Assembly: GCA_029891385.1 (NCBI GenBank)
Contig: CM057230.1
Location: 19,543,372 to 19,607,371, forward strand
Reading direction: 5' to 3'
Source: Erythroxylum novogranatense
Lineage: Eukaryota > Streptophyta > Magnoliopsida > Malpighiales > Erythroxylaceae
DNA length: 64,000 nt
Both the position numbers and the translations under genes were made by a program. This document shows positions 34,348 through 46,239 of the stretch, piece after piece. Under the pieces are notes generated by a model. It saw only the letters and a list, made by a program, of their open reading frames with translations. It was not told the origin of the DNA and did no database searches. Position 1 is the first letter of the stretch. Each line of letters opens with the position of its first letter.

Positions 34348-36982
34348 TGTAACATCCCGTTACCGATGTGATGGGCATATTGGCAATTGGGACGGGATAA
34401 ATTTTTTGCATATATTCATTGAGTATTATTTTGGCCTCTGATTTTAGAGAAATAGATCCTTTTGCACATGCATATGTGTAGTGACATGCATTCATGATTT
34501 TTCCGACAATTAATTGTGATTCTGTTTTGAATTGTAAATTTATGTTAGATATGATTTATTGGGCTTATATAGCTAATTGGAGTGAGAATTGAATTTTAGA
34601 GATTTGAAAAGTTAAATGAGAATATAGGACCTTGTGTTTTGGATTTTTGAGGATTTATAGGAATTTTTCAGAATTTTTGAATTACGGTTTGGTAGGAAAA
34701 TGTCTTAGAATGATGGATTAGATTACGGTTCAAATTGATGGGATAATGGCATGGAAAATTTAGACTTGCGAGTTTAGGAATTTTATGACGAGCCATTGAA
34801 ATTTAGAGACTGAAATTTAATGAATTTGAGGATTATAATCTATAGGTTTAAATCAACCCTATATATATATATATATATACATTAGGTTTTGAAATTGAAG
34901 ATAGACAAACTTTCCTTTCTCCTTCCTCTTCCTTGACGATTCGATCTTGTCCCCCTTGGAGATTTTGCTTGTTTCCCTTTCTTTGTGTTTGAAGAGCTGC
35001 TAGAGACTATGGAGAGTTTGATGTTTGGATTGGCTATGGAGGATCACCGTGGATGTTAGAGGATTGAAAGATTTTCGAGATTTTAGGGTTTAAGAATCGA
35101 GCTTCGATTTGGTAAGTTTATAGCTTTAATGTTGATATTTATTGTTGTTTGATGTATTAATGAGTTTAAATGCTAGAGATGTGGGTAGTTGAGTGTGTTT
35201 AATGCTGGTTTTAAGAGTGAAAATGGCGGAAAAATCGGTTGGGGAAGAAGATGTAGCCGCTTGCGTCATGACGTCTGGAAAAAGGCCATGACGAGAAAAT
35301 GCGTGCTCATTGCGGCGGCGAATAAGTTTCTTGCATGACGAGTCGTTCGTATGAGTCATGGCGAGGTGCAAGAGGAGTGTTCGTTGTGGAAGCGTTCCCG
35401 TCGTCATGAAATCCTTGGCATGGCGAGGGACAAAATTCTGAATGGAATCAATTTGGTTTTGGGGCATATTTTATAGTGTAGACCTCAATTGAGGTGATTC
35501 TTGATTCGTTATGAACTAGAGAGAGAGGTCTACAATTGTGGTAAAGATTGAGAGTTCGAATTTTAATTAGCGGGATCGCAATCATAGAAAGAGAGTCGAT
35601 TATAGTTCTATTGTAACCTAAGAATTTCATTATGACTATAGGAGTTTAAATTGGAGACTTATGAAATTAATGAATGGTATTGATCTAGCGAATAGTGAAT
35701 TTTGGTTATGAGGCAAGAAATTGCAGACTTGGGTTTTAGCTCCGAAAAATCATGAACATGCATCGTACAGCTTTGAATTAAGACATGTGCATTATCGAAT
35801 TTTTTTGATTGACCATCTAGTGATGAGAAATTGTTTAAAATGTTATAGAGGCACCGTTGGATCGTCAGTCCACGGACATTCTTTGGGACTTCAGGCGATG
35901 GGTCGGAAGTTCTGGTGAGTAACCTAGTTGGTTCCTCAATCTTTGTATGTTAAATATTTTATGAATGTGTGAGTTGTGTGCCAATGTAAGTGCTTGTAAA
36001 TTGTGAAATAGATGTGCTGAAATTGTGAGTAAATGTTTTGAATCGATAAAGCAGAATCGATTGATATATGTATATATGTTATTGATTGTGCAAGTGTGAG
36101 TGCATGCTAGACATGATTAAAAGCGGTAAATAAGCAGTTGTGGTAGTGCGATTAGTGATCGAGCTTTACGCTCGAATTATCGATGAAAGGGCCTAAGGTA
36201 GAAAGGAATAGTGCATACCTAAAGGGCTCTCCTATCCCTAGTGTGAGCGGGCAGTAGTGCATACCCTGAGGGCTCTCCTACTTGCCAAAAATGCGATTAC
36301 TGTGTAATGTGCCCGAATTGGGACAGATATTGGCCTTTCAGTCACAACATTGACATAAAATGAGATTCGACATGCATTATACATCGGATTGTATTGTGAA
36401 AATTGAGAATCGTGTACTATGTAACTATTGTGCGATGATATATCTGATTTATGTTATGGTGAGAACGTGTAAATTGTTGTATAGTGTTTGAATGTGATAT
36501 CGTGTAACTATGTGATATAACGTGTGTATATGCATGAGTTAGGTGAACCATCGATGATGGTTTCTCCTTGAGTTATAAACTCACCCAACATTGCAAATAC
36601 TTTTCGGGACAACGTTAGTAGATTTCTAGCTCCGTGATAGTCTCTTTCGGCCGTGTGAGTGCGTGGGCAAGAAGCGATGGCTCATGGGTTGGTCGGTGAG
36701 GCGACTTTTGGGATGGCATAGTATAGACTTTTGTATCAGTTTTCTTTTGAGACATTGTATTGAGGCTGTAGGGGGTGATAGACTTGTCATATTTCGATTA
36801 GTAATGTGAAATGAAAGATTATTGTGGTTTTTAAAGTTTAGTAATTTGCTTAATTCGGTTTAATTGTATTGATGTCATGCGAGTATTTAGTGATCATTTT
36901 GATAGTAGCACTTCCTTCTTTGTGGGATATCGTCGGAGCGACTCACGGGCGTCCGGTCGTACCTACTGATGAGGGTGCTACA
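34348..36982 (+). repeat. Perfect solo Tekay LTR (2635 bp)
   Basis: It begins TGTAACATCCCG and ends GGGTGCTACA, with identical 5-bp flanks TCATA. No PBS, PPT or coding is present, so it is a product of LTR-LTR recombination. In order it carries an AT-repeat TATA region (34862-34880), a GC-rich island with CGTCATGACG (35255-35420) and GTGAGTAACCTAGTTGGTT (35915-35933). These are followed by CGAGCTTTACGCTCG (36160-36174), the paired hairpins (36546-36582) and the 3' end. It is the best reference copy of this LTR type in the window. Confidence 0.92.
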
Positions 36983-37030
36983 TCATATCGTCTGATGATG
37001 ACGTCATATCATTTGGTGCATTGTTCAATG
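36983..37030 (+). repeat. 18-bp minisatellite, right part, with right TSD TCATA
   Basis: TCATA (36983-36987) is the right target duplication. The minisatellite then continues (TCGTCTGATGATGACG, ATCATTTGGTG) for about two more units. This shows that the solo LTR inserted inside the array. Confidence 0.85.
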
Positions 37031-37689
37031 ACCTATTGTCTAATCCAAATTTGACCCTCTAGAAAATAGAATCTATCTTCAAAGTCTTCATAAAAGTTGT
37101 AGATCTTAAAGTCTTCTTCAAACCATCTAAAGAACACCTCAATCTGATGTCTTTAGAGAAAGTTATGCTAATTGTTTCGAGATAGATACAACGTGATTGA
37201 GGACATAAGCATGGTTGATTCTTTTGGCCATAACTTCATAACCCGACCTCCAAATTAAGTGATTCTTGAAGAGATAGATTCATGACACATTTTCCTATCT
37301 CTCAGTAATAATTTGTAGCTTATGGGGTCAATTTGAAAGAGATTGATGGAAGGAAAAGGAGGGATCGGTTGGAGGGGTATAACTAGATTATGAACACAAT
37401 TTGGATTTTTTAAAAGCATATCTTGAGCTATAGGGCTCTGAATGAGATGGTTCCTATTCAAAAGGTAGAAGCTACAAGTGTTTTGAAGAAGTCAAATTAT
37501 CATTTGGTGTTTAACTAGTGTGGACACATCACCCTTATGGGGCGATGGCTAATGAGGAGTCATTGAAATAACCCCACAAGGAAGCCCGGTCATGCTTTAT
37601 GACTCCAGATTGTTAGGCTTCGGAAACTATAGGGTATTAGGCTCACATCTCACGACTCCAATTTTGGGCTTTGGAAGCGGGGTCTAACA

Positions 37690-38316
37690 CTGCTACTTTC
37701 TCAAATCTTCTATCTCTTACTCGATTAGTGTGGGTGATTGCAGACTCTTTAACGATGATTTAATCAGTGGTTCCATGGATTATCTATCCCTCAGTTCTTC
37801 GCATGGATAAATCAACTCAGGTAGCTTTCTCAGAAAACAAAAACTTTTTCAATTAGGGCATGACTTTTTTGTATATCAACTTTCCAAACCTTGCGATGTT
37901 GGAGGAAGAAGAGGTTCTTTGGGGGCTCGGCTTTTTTTTTATAACCAACGAGGAGATCTCATTTCAGTAAGTGTATTCAATTTGATTGTTTGTTCATTCT
38001 TAATGTCTTTTCTTGAATTCTTTCTTTAATCTTCTAAGAGGTTCTTAATTTGGAAGGAGATGGTTACGGCTAGTGAACTACTGATTCTATCTACTCCCAC
38101 TCGATACTTCATCCATGAATCTCATCATGGTAACAAACTCAGACCGATCTCTATTAATGATTAGGGCATGTCTATTATGAGTTTGGATTTGATTTTCTTA
38201 TAGGGCTTTAGGACTAGCCAGAGAAGGCGGAGAGAAGCTTTCATCAATGAAAAGGTAAACTTCCTTTCTTTTTCCTTGAAAACCCCCGCTGATTTAACAA
38301 TAAGTAGTAGGGGTAA
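37690..38316. other. Unassigned spacer between LTRs
   Basis: About 630 bases between the old LTR and element C. I see no PBS after the LTR end, no transposon domain and no frame longer than a few dozen codons that I recognise. A pyrimidine tract followed by TTTCAG at about 37950-37976 and GGTAAAC near 38260 look splice-like but are not supported by a coding frame. Confidence 0.4.
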
Positions 38317-40500
38317 TGTTGGGCCGGGTCCGGATCCCTAATCCCGAGGTGACCCCTCAGGTACATGCGTGACGAGCTCCCGAAAATTCAGACCCGATCC
38401 CAACATCTAAACATAATTGATTCACACAAACATACATACACACATTCTACATGCATTCCATCTATGAATTAAACACCCCATAAACCAAGGGTTTCATGCC
38501 ATAACAATCCGAAGAAATTAAACAAGTATTCTCGACCATACATAATACTGAGAATAAGGGCTAAATCCAAAATACATGAAAAATGTTCCATGATGATATG
38601 CTCGGAGGGCCAACTAAAGTACTAACTTAATACAAAGCTCCTAACTATCTTGGAGTTTCCGATGCCTTGCAAGATCAACGATCGTCTCGTTCTGCACCTG
38701 AGGAGTGGGAGATAATAGGGTGAGCTGCGAAGCTCAGTGGCATATACATTTATAGCCATTGGCATGAACCACACATTCAAGCATATACACCAATATACAC
38801 AAGCATAAATAAGTTAACACTTATCAATTTACAATCATCACGATAATATGTCATGTGATTTCACAATATAACAATTCTTCGTGCATCATGCCCAATAAAT
38901 CAATAATGAATGCACACAAATGGCTCGAGAGTTACGTGAAGCGATCCGGATAAACTGAAGTTTATCTAGTAAACTATCCGAGTTCGATTTCTCAGGATCT
39001 TGTGGCCTCAAGCGGGCAGCGGAAGAAGGCTATCGTCGGCGTGCGTGACTAACGATCCGTTAGTCTCTCACCCAAACAAAGCACATAACAATTTGTTTCA
39101 TGCTCAAAGCATTTTATCAAAGCTTTCATACTTTTCATTCTTTTCATTCTTACACAATGCCATAATGCCTATCAAGGCAGTACATAATCATGATCACAAT
39201 GCATTTGCAATATTTCTCATAATTCAACCTGGCGGTGTCACCCACATACAAGCAAACATACACATATGGCCCATACACACAACAACCATAAATATATTAC
39301 CCACTTAATATAAACGAGAATCCAACTCACGTTGTCCTTCCTCTTGCGATTGGATCAGGTCGGCTTGGTTTCCTATAACAAACCAAGTTCCCATTCAAAC
39401 AATATTCAAAGGAAATATTCGAAAAGCTTGAAAATCAAAAGTACCAGCATTAAGAGTCTACATTCGACTTCCATCTAAATTCTCGAATCTCTAGAGGCAA
39501 AACCCAACTTCCTTTCTTCATACAACTTGTAGCCCTTTATTTCTATATCTGTGAATCCAAAATCACCTCATTTAGACATCTATAGCAAAGATATGTCCAA
39601 AATACCAAAATTCATCTTTGCTGGAAACAGGGGGCTCGTCGCGGCGAATGCCCGTGCTCGCCGCGGCGTGCACGCAAGTGTGCGCCGTGGCGTGCACCAT
39701 TGTCTCGCACGTCGCTGCGTGCTCCTTCTCGCACGTCGCGACGTGCTCCTTCACGCATGTCGCGGCGTGCTCCTTCTCTCACGTCGCGGCGTGCATAGCT
39801 TTCTCGCACGTCGTGGCGTGTTCATATGCACATTGCGACGTGCGGGTCTTGAGAACGTCTCCGAACCTAATTTTCCAGCATTTTTCCAACCTCAATCCTT
39901 CCCTTTTACAAATGCAACACACCTAAACCTTGATTCAAGTCCTATACTACATTTCTAACCCATTAACAACTTAAAAACAGGCACAAAATCATCATCCCAA
40001 AGAAATCTATCCATTTTTGCCTTTAAACCCTAAACCACCGATTCTAACACATTCAATCCATCTTAGAGTTTAATCTAACCACAATACAATGGAATGAACT
40101 CTAACTTACTAGGAAATTGCTTCAAATCTGTCAGAAATCACTAGGATCGAAAACCCACTTTTCTTTTCCTTCTTCCTCAAGCTCGACACTCTCCCACTCT
40201 TTTCTCCTTTCCTCTTCTCTTCCTTTCCTTCTAATTCTTCTAACTCTTTCTTAAGTCTAAAGGGGACAAAGACCAAGTTACCCTCCTTGTAAAGCCTTAA
40301 CCCAATCCAACCTAAGCAATCTTCCCAAAATACCATCAAACATATTTACCCTTTAATTGCCATATAAACCGCAAAACTCAACTTAATCTCAATTATCCAC
40401 TAACACTCCCAATTTAATCAAACTAAGCCTTAATCATATAATTAACACAATTCATTAATAACATCAATAATAAATAATAATAAAAATTTGGGGTCCAACA
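38317..40500 (-). repeat. Element C 3' LTR (2184 bp)
   Basis: The segment runs TGTTGGGCCGGGTCC ... GGGGTCCAACA on the plus strand; the element-sense start is TGTTGGACCCC at 40500. It includes the GC palindrome array 39630-39850, a donor-like GTGAGTT (39330-39324, minus) and the hairpin GAGCTGCGAAGCTC (38722-38735) preceded by GGGT on the plus strand. Confidence 0.85.
39630..39850. repeat. CGTCGCGGCGTGC palindrome array in element C LTR
   Basis: About ten CTCGCACGTCGCGACGTGC-like units with CpG-decayed variants recur every 20-30 bases. The core closely resembles the array at 17095-17385, although the two LTRs otherwise belong to different families (TGTTGG... versus TGTAACATCC...). Confidence 0.85.
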
Positions 40501-40520
40501 TTTCTCCCCTCTTAAAAAAT
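40501..40520 (-). other. Element C polypurine tract
   Basis: The minus strand reads TTAAGAGGGGAGAAA directly before TGTTGGACCCC, after a TTTCGAGGATC phrase. This is the usual chromovirus 3' arrangement. Confidence 0.85.
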
Positions 40521-41421
40521 TTAGATCCTCGAAATTATTACGAATCATCGAAGAGATGCGGATACTTCTCCTTCATGGCTTCCAATGGCTCTATGTAGCC
40601 TCCTCATCGAATGATTCCTCCACGGGACTTTGACTAAGCTGAGCATCTTGTTCTAAGGATTTTTCCTTGGTATCCAAAATCTCCACGGTTGCTCCTCATA
40701 ACTCAAATCATCCTCGGCTAAACCTCACCATCTGAATGATATGAGAAGGATCCGATCTATACCTCCTCGGCATGAAAACATGGAAGCGTCATGAATCGAG
40801 ACAATTAGAAGGTAGCGCCAACTTTGTAGGTGAGTGGTCCAATCCTCTCAAGAATTTCATAAGGACCCATATACCTCGGACTCAACTTGCCCTTCTTGCC
40901 AAACCTCATTACTCTTTTCCAAGGAGACGTCTTGAGAAATACTTTCTCACCGACTTCAAACTCCATCTCCTTCGATGTGCATCAATGTAGCTCTTCATCA
41001 TATCTGTGTTGCCTTAAGTCGCTGTAACCAAATTGACTTTCTCAATTGTAAATGCGAATCAATTACGGTCCTACCGGTTTCTTCTCTCCTTCTTCATCCC
41101 AATAAATCAAAGTTGTACATCTCCTCCCATACAATGCCTCATATGGAGCCATCTGAATGCTCGAATAGTGCAATTATTATAAGCAAATTTGACCAATGGC
41201 AAATGCTCATCCGAGCTCCTTGAAATCCATCACACATGCTACGAGCATTCCCTCAAGTGTCAGAATGGTCCTCTCAGATTGACCATCCGATGCGAGAGTG
41301 GAAGCCGTACTAAAATTCAGCTTAGTCCCTAAAGCTTCCTGCAAACTACCCCAAAACCTCGAAGTAAATCGAGGGTCCTTGTCCAAAACTATGGAATCTG
41401 GAATCTCATGCAATCTCACTA
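40521..41421 (-). pseudogene. Element C integrase C-terminal half and chromodomain-like tail
   Basis: From 41421 down: RLHEIPDSIVLDKDPRFTS and FWGSLQEALGTKLNFSTA, the second catalytic Asp segment of the DDE core. Then come SDGQSERTI and, in another frame, MEFEVGEKVFLKTSPWKRV with GKKGKLSPRYMGPYEILERI near 40950-40820. That block is the GPF/GPY-type C-terminal module. A decayed tail ends EPLEAMKEKYPHLFDDS near 40590-40530, the end of the Tekay chromodomain. Integrase would join cDNA to host DNA; chromodomains guide insertion to heterochromatin in this lineage. Multiple shifts make it inactive. Confidence 0.85.
41417..41421. other. Target site duplication CACTA, left copy
   Basis: CACTA precedes the element B LTR start at 41422 and is repeated at 52170-52174. 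Confidence 0.9.
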
Positions 41422-44400
41422 TGTTGGGCCCAGAATTTTATTTATTTATTTGAATTAATTATTTATTTATCTATGGATTTATTAGTTAATTTTTTTATAT
41501 TTATTTTTCCTTAATTGATTTAATTATGTGTTTATATAAATATTTTTATGTTGGGCTTGGGATTAGAAGTTAGAAATTAATTTAAGGCTTGGATTTAATA
41601 TTGGAAAGTATGGGCTTTAGGAATGAATGAATAAGAAGAGGGGCCCAAAAGCCTTGTAAGTTATAAGAGGAGGCCCAATACCAAAACTATGTAGTTTTGG
41701 AAGGAGGTTTAAGTGAAGGCAAATAAATGAGTGAAATGAATTAAAGAGGAGAAGAGGAGTAAGCAAGTGTCGTAGAACAAAAGGAGAAGAGAAGGAAAAC
41801 GTGAGCTAGCAAGGAGAAAGAAGAGGACCTTGACTAAGTGGAAGAGAGTCGTAGGGAAGAAGAAAGAAGGAGAAAAGAAGAGAAATCAAGTGAGAAAGGT
41901 AAGTTTTCATCTTTTCTTAAGTTAGATTGAAAATGGTGTAGGATGAAAGTTAGGGTTTATGTAGAGATTGAAGAAAAATGGAAGAAGGTGAGATCTATGG
42001 ATGTTAAGGAAGGTTATGGTTATTCTAGCTTAAATGAGCCATGGGTAGGTTAGGTTAAGGTTAATTTTAGTTTTCCTTTAATATATGAATATTATGACCT
42101 TTCTATGAATTTAGAAATTGATTGGAGATGTGTTTTGTTTGAAGGAACTCGAAAACCCTACTTAAGACAAAGAGGAAAGGCAATCTTGACTTGGATTAGG
42201 CGATAGGTGGGTAACATGTTTATAGTTGTTGTGTAGTGGGCAAATGCCTATGTGTGCTATCTTTGTTATATTATGAGCATATTGAAAGTGTATTCATATG
42301 ATTTGAAAGAAAAGAATGGAGCTTTGATGATTGAAAGTATGAAAGAAGCATAAAATGCTACTTTTACGTATGAATATGTGAACATAGTTTGTTTGTGTTT
42401 GGTAGAGAGAACCTCTATCGTAAAGTCACGTGCGTTGACCCCTTTTGCCTTCTCCGGAACCCGCTTGTGGCCCATGAGATCAGAAAAATGGACTCGTCGT
42501 GTTTACGGTAAACTTCGGTTTCTATCGTGTTTAAGGAACTCTCGAAGCCTATTGTGCATTTCATCCTTTGATTATGTATATGATGCATAATATGTGTTTT
42601 AATTGATAAAAGATGTTTCCTTATGTTTTATGTAAGTTCGATTAATTGTGATCTTGGTGATGAAGTTGGATATTATGACTTATATGTTGATTTCTAATGC
42701 TCTGGAATACTATCGTGTTATGTGTGGCTCATTACTCGATGGCTATAAGCTTGTTAGCCACTGAGCCGTGTTAGCTCACCCATTCTCCCTCCTCAGGTGA
42801 AAATCCAAGTTGAGAGACGAACCTTGCAAAGGCATCGGGCATAACTCCAAGAAATTTTAGAAACTTTGTATTAAGTTAGTAACTAGCTCTTGAAATGGCT
42901 TTGTAAGCATATTGACCATTGAGCATCTCATCTTTTGTATTTTGCACTTGTTCTTGATGATTATGCCATTTTGTAACCGAAGCTATGCATGAATCTGTTA
43001 TGCTTGGAAGGGAACTTGAGTGCTTCAGTACACTCTTTTCATGTGTTGGTATTGATTTTGTAGTTTGTGTATGGTATGGGAAAATGTGTGTATGAGTCTT
43101 CTTTTGTTGAGTTCTTGTTGATGTTGTGCTTTGGGAGAGCTCTGGAATATTTGCTATGGTCTATGTGTTGTTGAAGTTGAGAAAATCTTCTGAGAAAATT
43201 TGGGTTTGAAGTGTTTATGTGGGAAATTTTGGGGTTGTTGTGTTTCTGTGATTTACGGGTTATCTGAGTAGTATGGGATCATTTAGTATTGTTGAGAGTG
43301 TTAGCAAGGCTGTAGAGCTCTCGGGGGGTTTATGAGCTATTTAAGATGAGTTAATGGGTAGGTGTAAGTCGTTGGAATTAAATGTAGGTGCTGTCAAAGT
43401 GATAGATTGGTAGCAAAAGCTTTGAGTCCACTTTTGACCCATATAGAGTTGGAATATAGGTCGGTGGTCTTCATGGAAGTTGTAGATAATTCTTTTACCT
43501 TTCCATAGACACTAAGTTTGCTAAATTTGGAGTTCTAGGTCAAAAGTTATGGAGGCATGCAAGTTCTGGTACTGTTTGTGGAGAGCTAGCCGACCTGTCT
43601 TAGTGGGAACTTTGATTCCTTGAGTCCGAGCTTGCTTGTGAGCCCTTCTTAAAAATATAGATTTTTCTCCTAGCTTTCCAACGCTTGACCGTGTCTAATT
43701 TGGGCTCAGTCAAAAGTTATGAGGGTTAGAAGTCGGATAGGTCGGGCGGTGGGGCAGGTCGTGCCGCTCGCCCATCTTGAGCCAGCGCATGCCTGTGAGC
43801 GCGCCTTGAGCCCAGTGATCTTGCGAGCAATTGGGGTCGGTCTCGGCGGCCGACCCTCCTCCTTCTTTTGGTCATAATTTTTTGCACAGACCTTGATTGA
43901 GCTGATTTTTGAAGCGATAGATTCTGAAAATTTTCTATCTTTCTACACCTAATTTATCACTATTTATTTTAAATTGAGAAAAGTGGTTTGAAACAAAGTG
44001 TGGAGGTCGGCTGATTCTTTCTGAATATACTTTACTAATTTTTAAATATCTGGCGTTATAGGGCTCGGATTGAGGCAATTCTTGTTTGAAATGAAACTAG
44101 AGTTATAAACCTCAAGTTTTATGAAGGAGCCGATCAGTAATTCAGCCTCTAAAGATTTCAAATTTTGACATGAAGTCGGTAGAGGAATTTGTTTTCCTTG
44201 TTTTCTTTAAGATAGTATTTTTGCCATAACTTTTCATTTCTAATCCGAACTGAACGATTTCAGTGGCGTTAGAATCGTGAGATCATGAGGAACAATTTTC
44301 TTAAAAATCAAATCCCAAATTCTTTCTATTAAAAGTTTCTCTATTTGTGGTCGGTATGTGTTCGGTTTGGGTCTTCCATTCTTATATGGGTTAGAATGTT

Positions 44401-44424
44401 GGGCCTCGGAGGCGGGGTCCAACA
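41422..44424 (+). repeat. Element B 5' LTR (3003 bp)
   Basis: Starts TGTTGGGCCCAG and ends GGGGTCCAACA. A splice-donor-like AAAGGTAAGTTTTC lies near 41896-41910, the hairpin GAGCCGTGTTAGCTC plus ACCC at 42763-42781, and a GC-rich segment at about 43735-43860. It matches 49178-52169. Confidence 0.95.
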
Positions 44425-44425
44425 T

Positions 44426-44445
44426 TGTTTAATATCAAAGCTTAG
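44426..44445 (+). other. Element B primer binding site (degenerate tRNA-iMet)
   Basis: TGTTTAATATCAAAGCTTAG follows the 5' LTR. The corresponding site in C reads TTTAGTATCGAGCACTTAGG on the minus strand; both derive from TGGTATCAGAGC. Confidence 0.7.
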
Positions 44446-44598
44446 GTTTCACTCTAGGCTTTTGTTGTGATATATGATTAAATGTTTGCATTATGAATTG
44501 ATGGTTTGCATTAAGTGACATGCATTTCATGCATACATATAGAACTACGATTGAAAAGAAATGTAGCTAATCGGTAAATGTTTTCATTGAGGGAGTAG

Positions 44599-45770
44599 AT
44601 GCCACCTCGTAGAAGGACACGAGGAGTTCTGCAGGTTCTATTGCACTGACTCTCCTTTGAGAGAGGAGAGCATGGATGAGTCCGTAGCCGGGAGTGGCCT
44701 TGGTGAGGCTTCTCTAGGCGAGTAGGGAGGCCCTTGATCTCGAGACTCGGCGATCGCCTAGTCGATCTGAGCAAGTGCACTCTAGACTCGAGACTCTTTC
44801 AGGCATTTACCCAAGCCTTTGTTGGTATGGGTTGAATGCCCAGAGCTTCAGTTGGCCCGACTAAGAGGGAGAGCAGTTTGACAAGTGAGGAAGTATGGGC
44901 GGTGGATTTCCATGGGACCACGGATCTAAGGAAGGCTGAGGCGTGGTTGAGGAAGACCAAGCGGTCTTGGATCGAGATGGAGTCTGAAGATGATGAGAGG
45001 GTGGTTTATCTTGCCGATCTGCTCGGGGTGATGCCTTGCATTGGTGGGAGGCTGTGCGGGAAGTCGACGAGGCCAGTGGGATTGACTTGGGAGACTTCTG
45101 GTATGTCTGGGAAGAAATATCTGTCTGAAGTGTACATTCAAGCGAAGCGAGAGGAGTTTTGAGTCTCACGGAGGAGATGGTATTCTTGAGTATGAGTGCC
45201 GGTTTACTCGGTTGTCAAGGTATGCCTTGGTGATGTTGATGAAATTTGCCAATCTGCATGAGTTTAGTCAGACCTACATTTAGCTATCGAGAGAAGGTAG
45301 TGGTGCAGAAATTTTACGATTTCAGTATTTGGTTGAAGCGGCTCGAGGTGGAGAACATTGAAAACATTAAGAGTGCGATTAGCGAAGAGGAAGGAAGAAG
45401 CGATTCGGGAGGGAGGTGGTACTTACATGCACGAGAAGTGCAGAACCTTTCTGGGCGATCTGAGAGAGAATCTTGATGGGGAATGGCCTAGATCGATGAG
45501 GACTCCTCTGTTTCTCACCAAGCTTCAACGGTGGGCGGCGATAGAAGAGGTGACGGGGAGACCACCTCCTCCTAAATGTGAGCATTGTGGGTATCTCCAT
45601 AGAGGAGAATGTCATGATTGAGCAGGGCATGCTTCAATTGTGGGCGAAAAGACACATAGCCAAATTTTGTCTAAGTCGGACGAAGAGAGGGACAGATCTG
45701 CAAGCTTCGGAAGGGCGAGGCGGTGGGACGAAAAGTCGTGACAGTAGGTAGCTCTGGTGTACCTAAGAGC
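44599..45770 (+). pseudogene. Element B gag with zinc knuckle
   Basis: A typical gag start MPPRRRTRG is at 44599. It is followed in shifted frames by FHGTTDLRKAEAWLRKTKR, EMESEDDERVVYLADLLG and YLSEVYIQAKREEF (44900-45160). A zinc-knuckle region with CEHCGYLHRGEC, then CFNCG-like and IAKFC-like segments, lies at about 45575-45680. A basic SFGRARRWDEKS tail follows. This is the capsid/nucleocapsid precursor. The frame is open only in pieces: 44836-45162, 45246-45476 and 45358-45621. Confidence 0.85.
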
Positions 45771-45839
45771 TTATCCTCAGAGACAGATCCGAGGCAACAC
45801 CGGCTAGAGTGTTTGCTATGACTCGAGAGGGAGGCGACC

Positions 45840-46100
45840 GGAAGTGGTAGCGGGTATGATTAAATTGTTTGATGATTGTGTGCTTGCTTTGATTGATCCG
45901 GGTTCTACCCGTTCCTTTGTGTCGTCGGGTGAAGCTGTATGTGGTAGAAGTCTTGAGCCCATTGGATACTCCGCGATGGTGAGTACTCCGTCGGCGATTT
46001 ATTATTGTCGATCAGTGTATAGAGGCGTGAGATAGAGATTAGAGGAGGAAGTTTGTGGTGGATTTGATGCCTTTGAAGATGGGGATTGGATGTGATCTGG
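45840..46100 (+). pseudogene. Element B aspartic protease
   Basis: VAGMIKLFDDCVLALIDPGS followed by TRSFVSSG places the catalytic Asp in a DPGST context, a variant frequent in plant Tekay-like proteases. The frame stays open to 46035 and then shifts; LMPLKMGIGCDLAWI-like remnants near 46070-46105 represent the D-h-I-L-G-MDWL end. Confidence 0.8.
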
Positions 46101-46239
46101 CATGGATACCCTAGAAGTATCATGCCAAACTAGGCTGCGAGAAGGCAGTGGAATTGAGTTAGAGGATGGCGGCGTAGTGGTATTTATGGGAGATAGGAAG
46201 CCGGTCCTCCTCGGATTATTTAATTATAATGACGAGAGG

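Larger units (their letters stand above)
31976..37689 (+). repeat. Old chromovirus LTR split by a solo LTR
   Basis: It starts TGTTGGAATT at 31976 and ends GGGGTCTAACA at 37689, parallel to element B LTRs (TGTTGGGCC...GGGGTCCAACA). The last 700 bases share B-like phrases (AAAGTTGTAGAT, GAAGAGATAGATTC, TATAGGGCTC). The hairpin GAGCTTTAAGCTC plus ACCC is at 33306-33322. A TATA-like GGGTATAAAAGGGG is near 32150. Without the inserted solo LTR (34348-36982 plus one TSD) it is about 3.07 kb, close to the 3.0-kb B LTR. Flanks ATATA and CTGCT do not match. Confidence 0.65.

Noticed and set aside
37950..38270. Exon/intron structure with splice-like signals
   Set aside because: No coding frame with recognisable protein on either side; signals are common in T-rich DNA.
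45844..45910. DPGST instead of DSGST/DTG as an inactive protease
   Set aside because: This variant is, to my knowledge, common in plant Tekay-like proteases and occurs in both B and C; it is not evidence of loss by itself.
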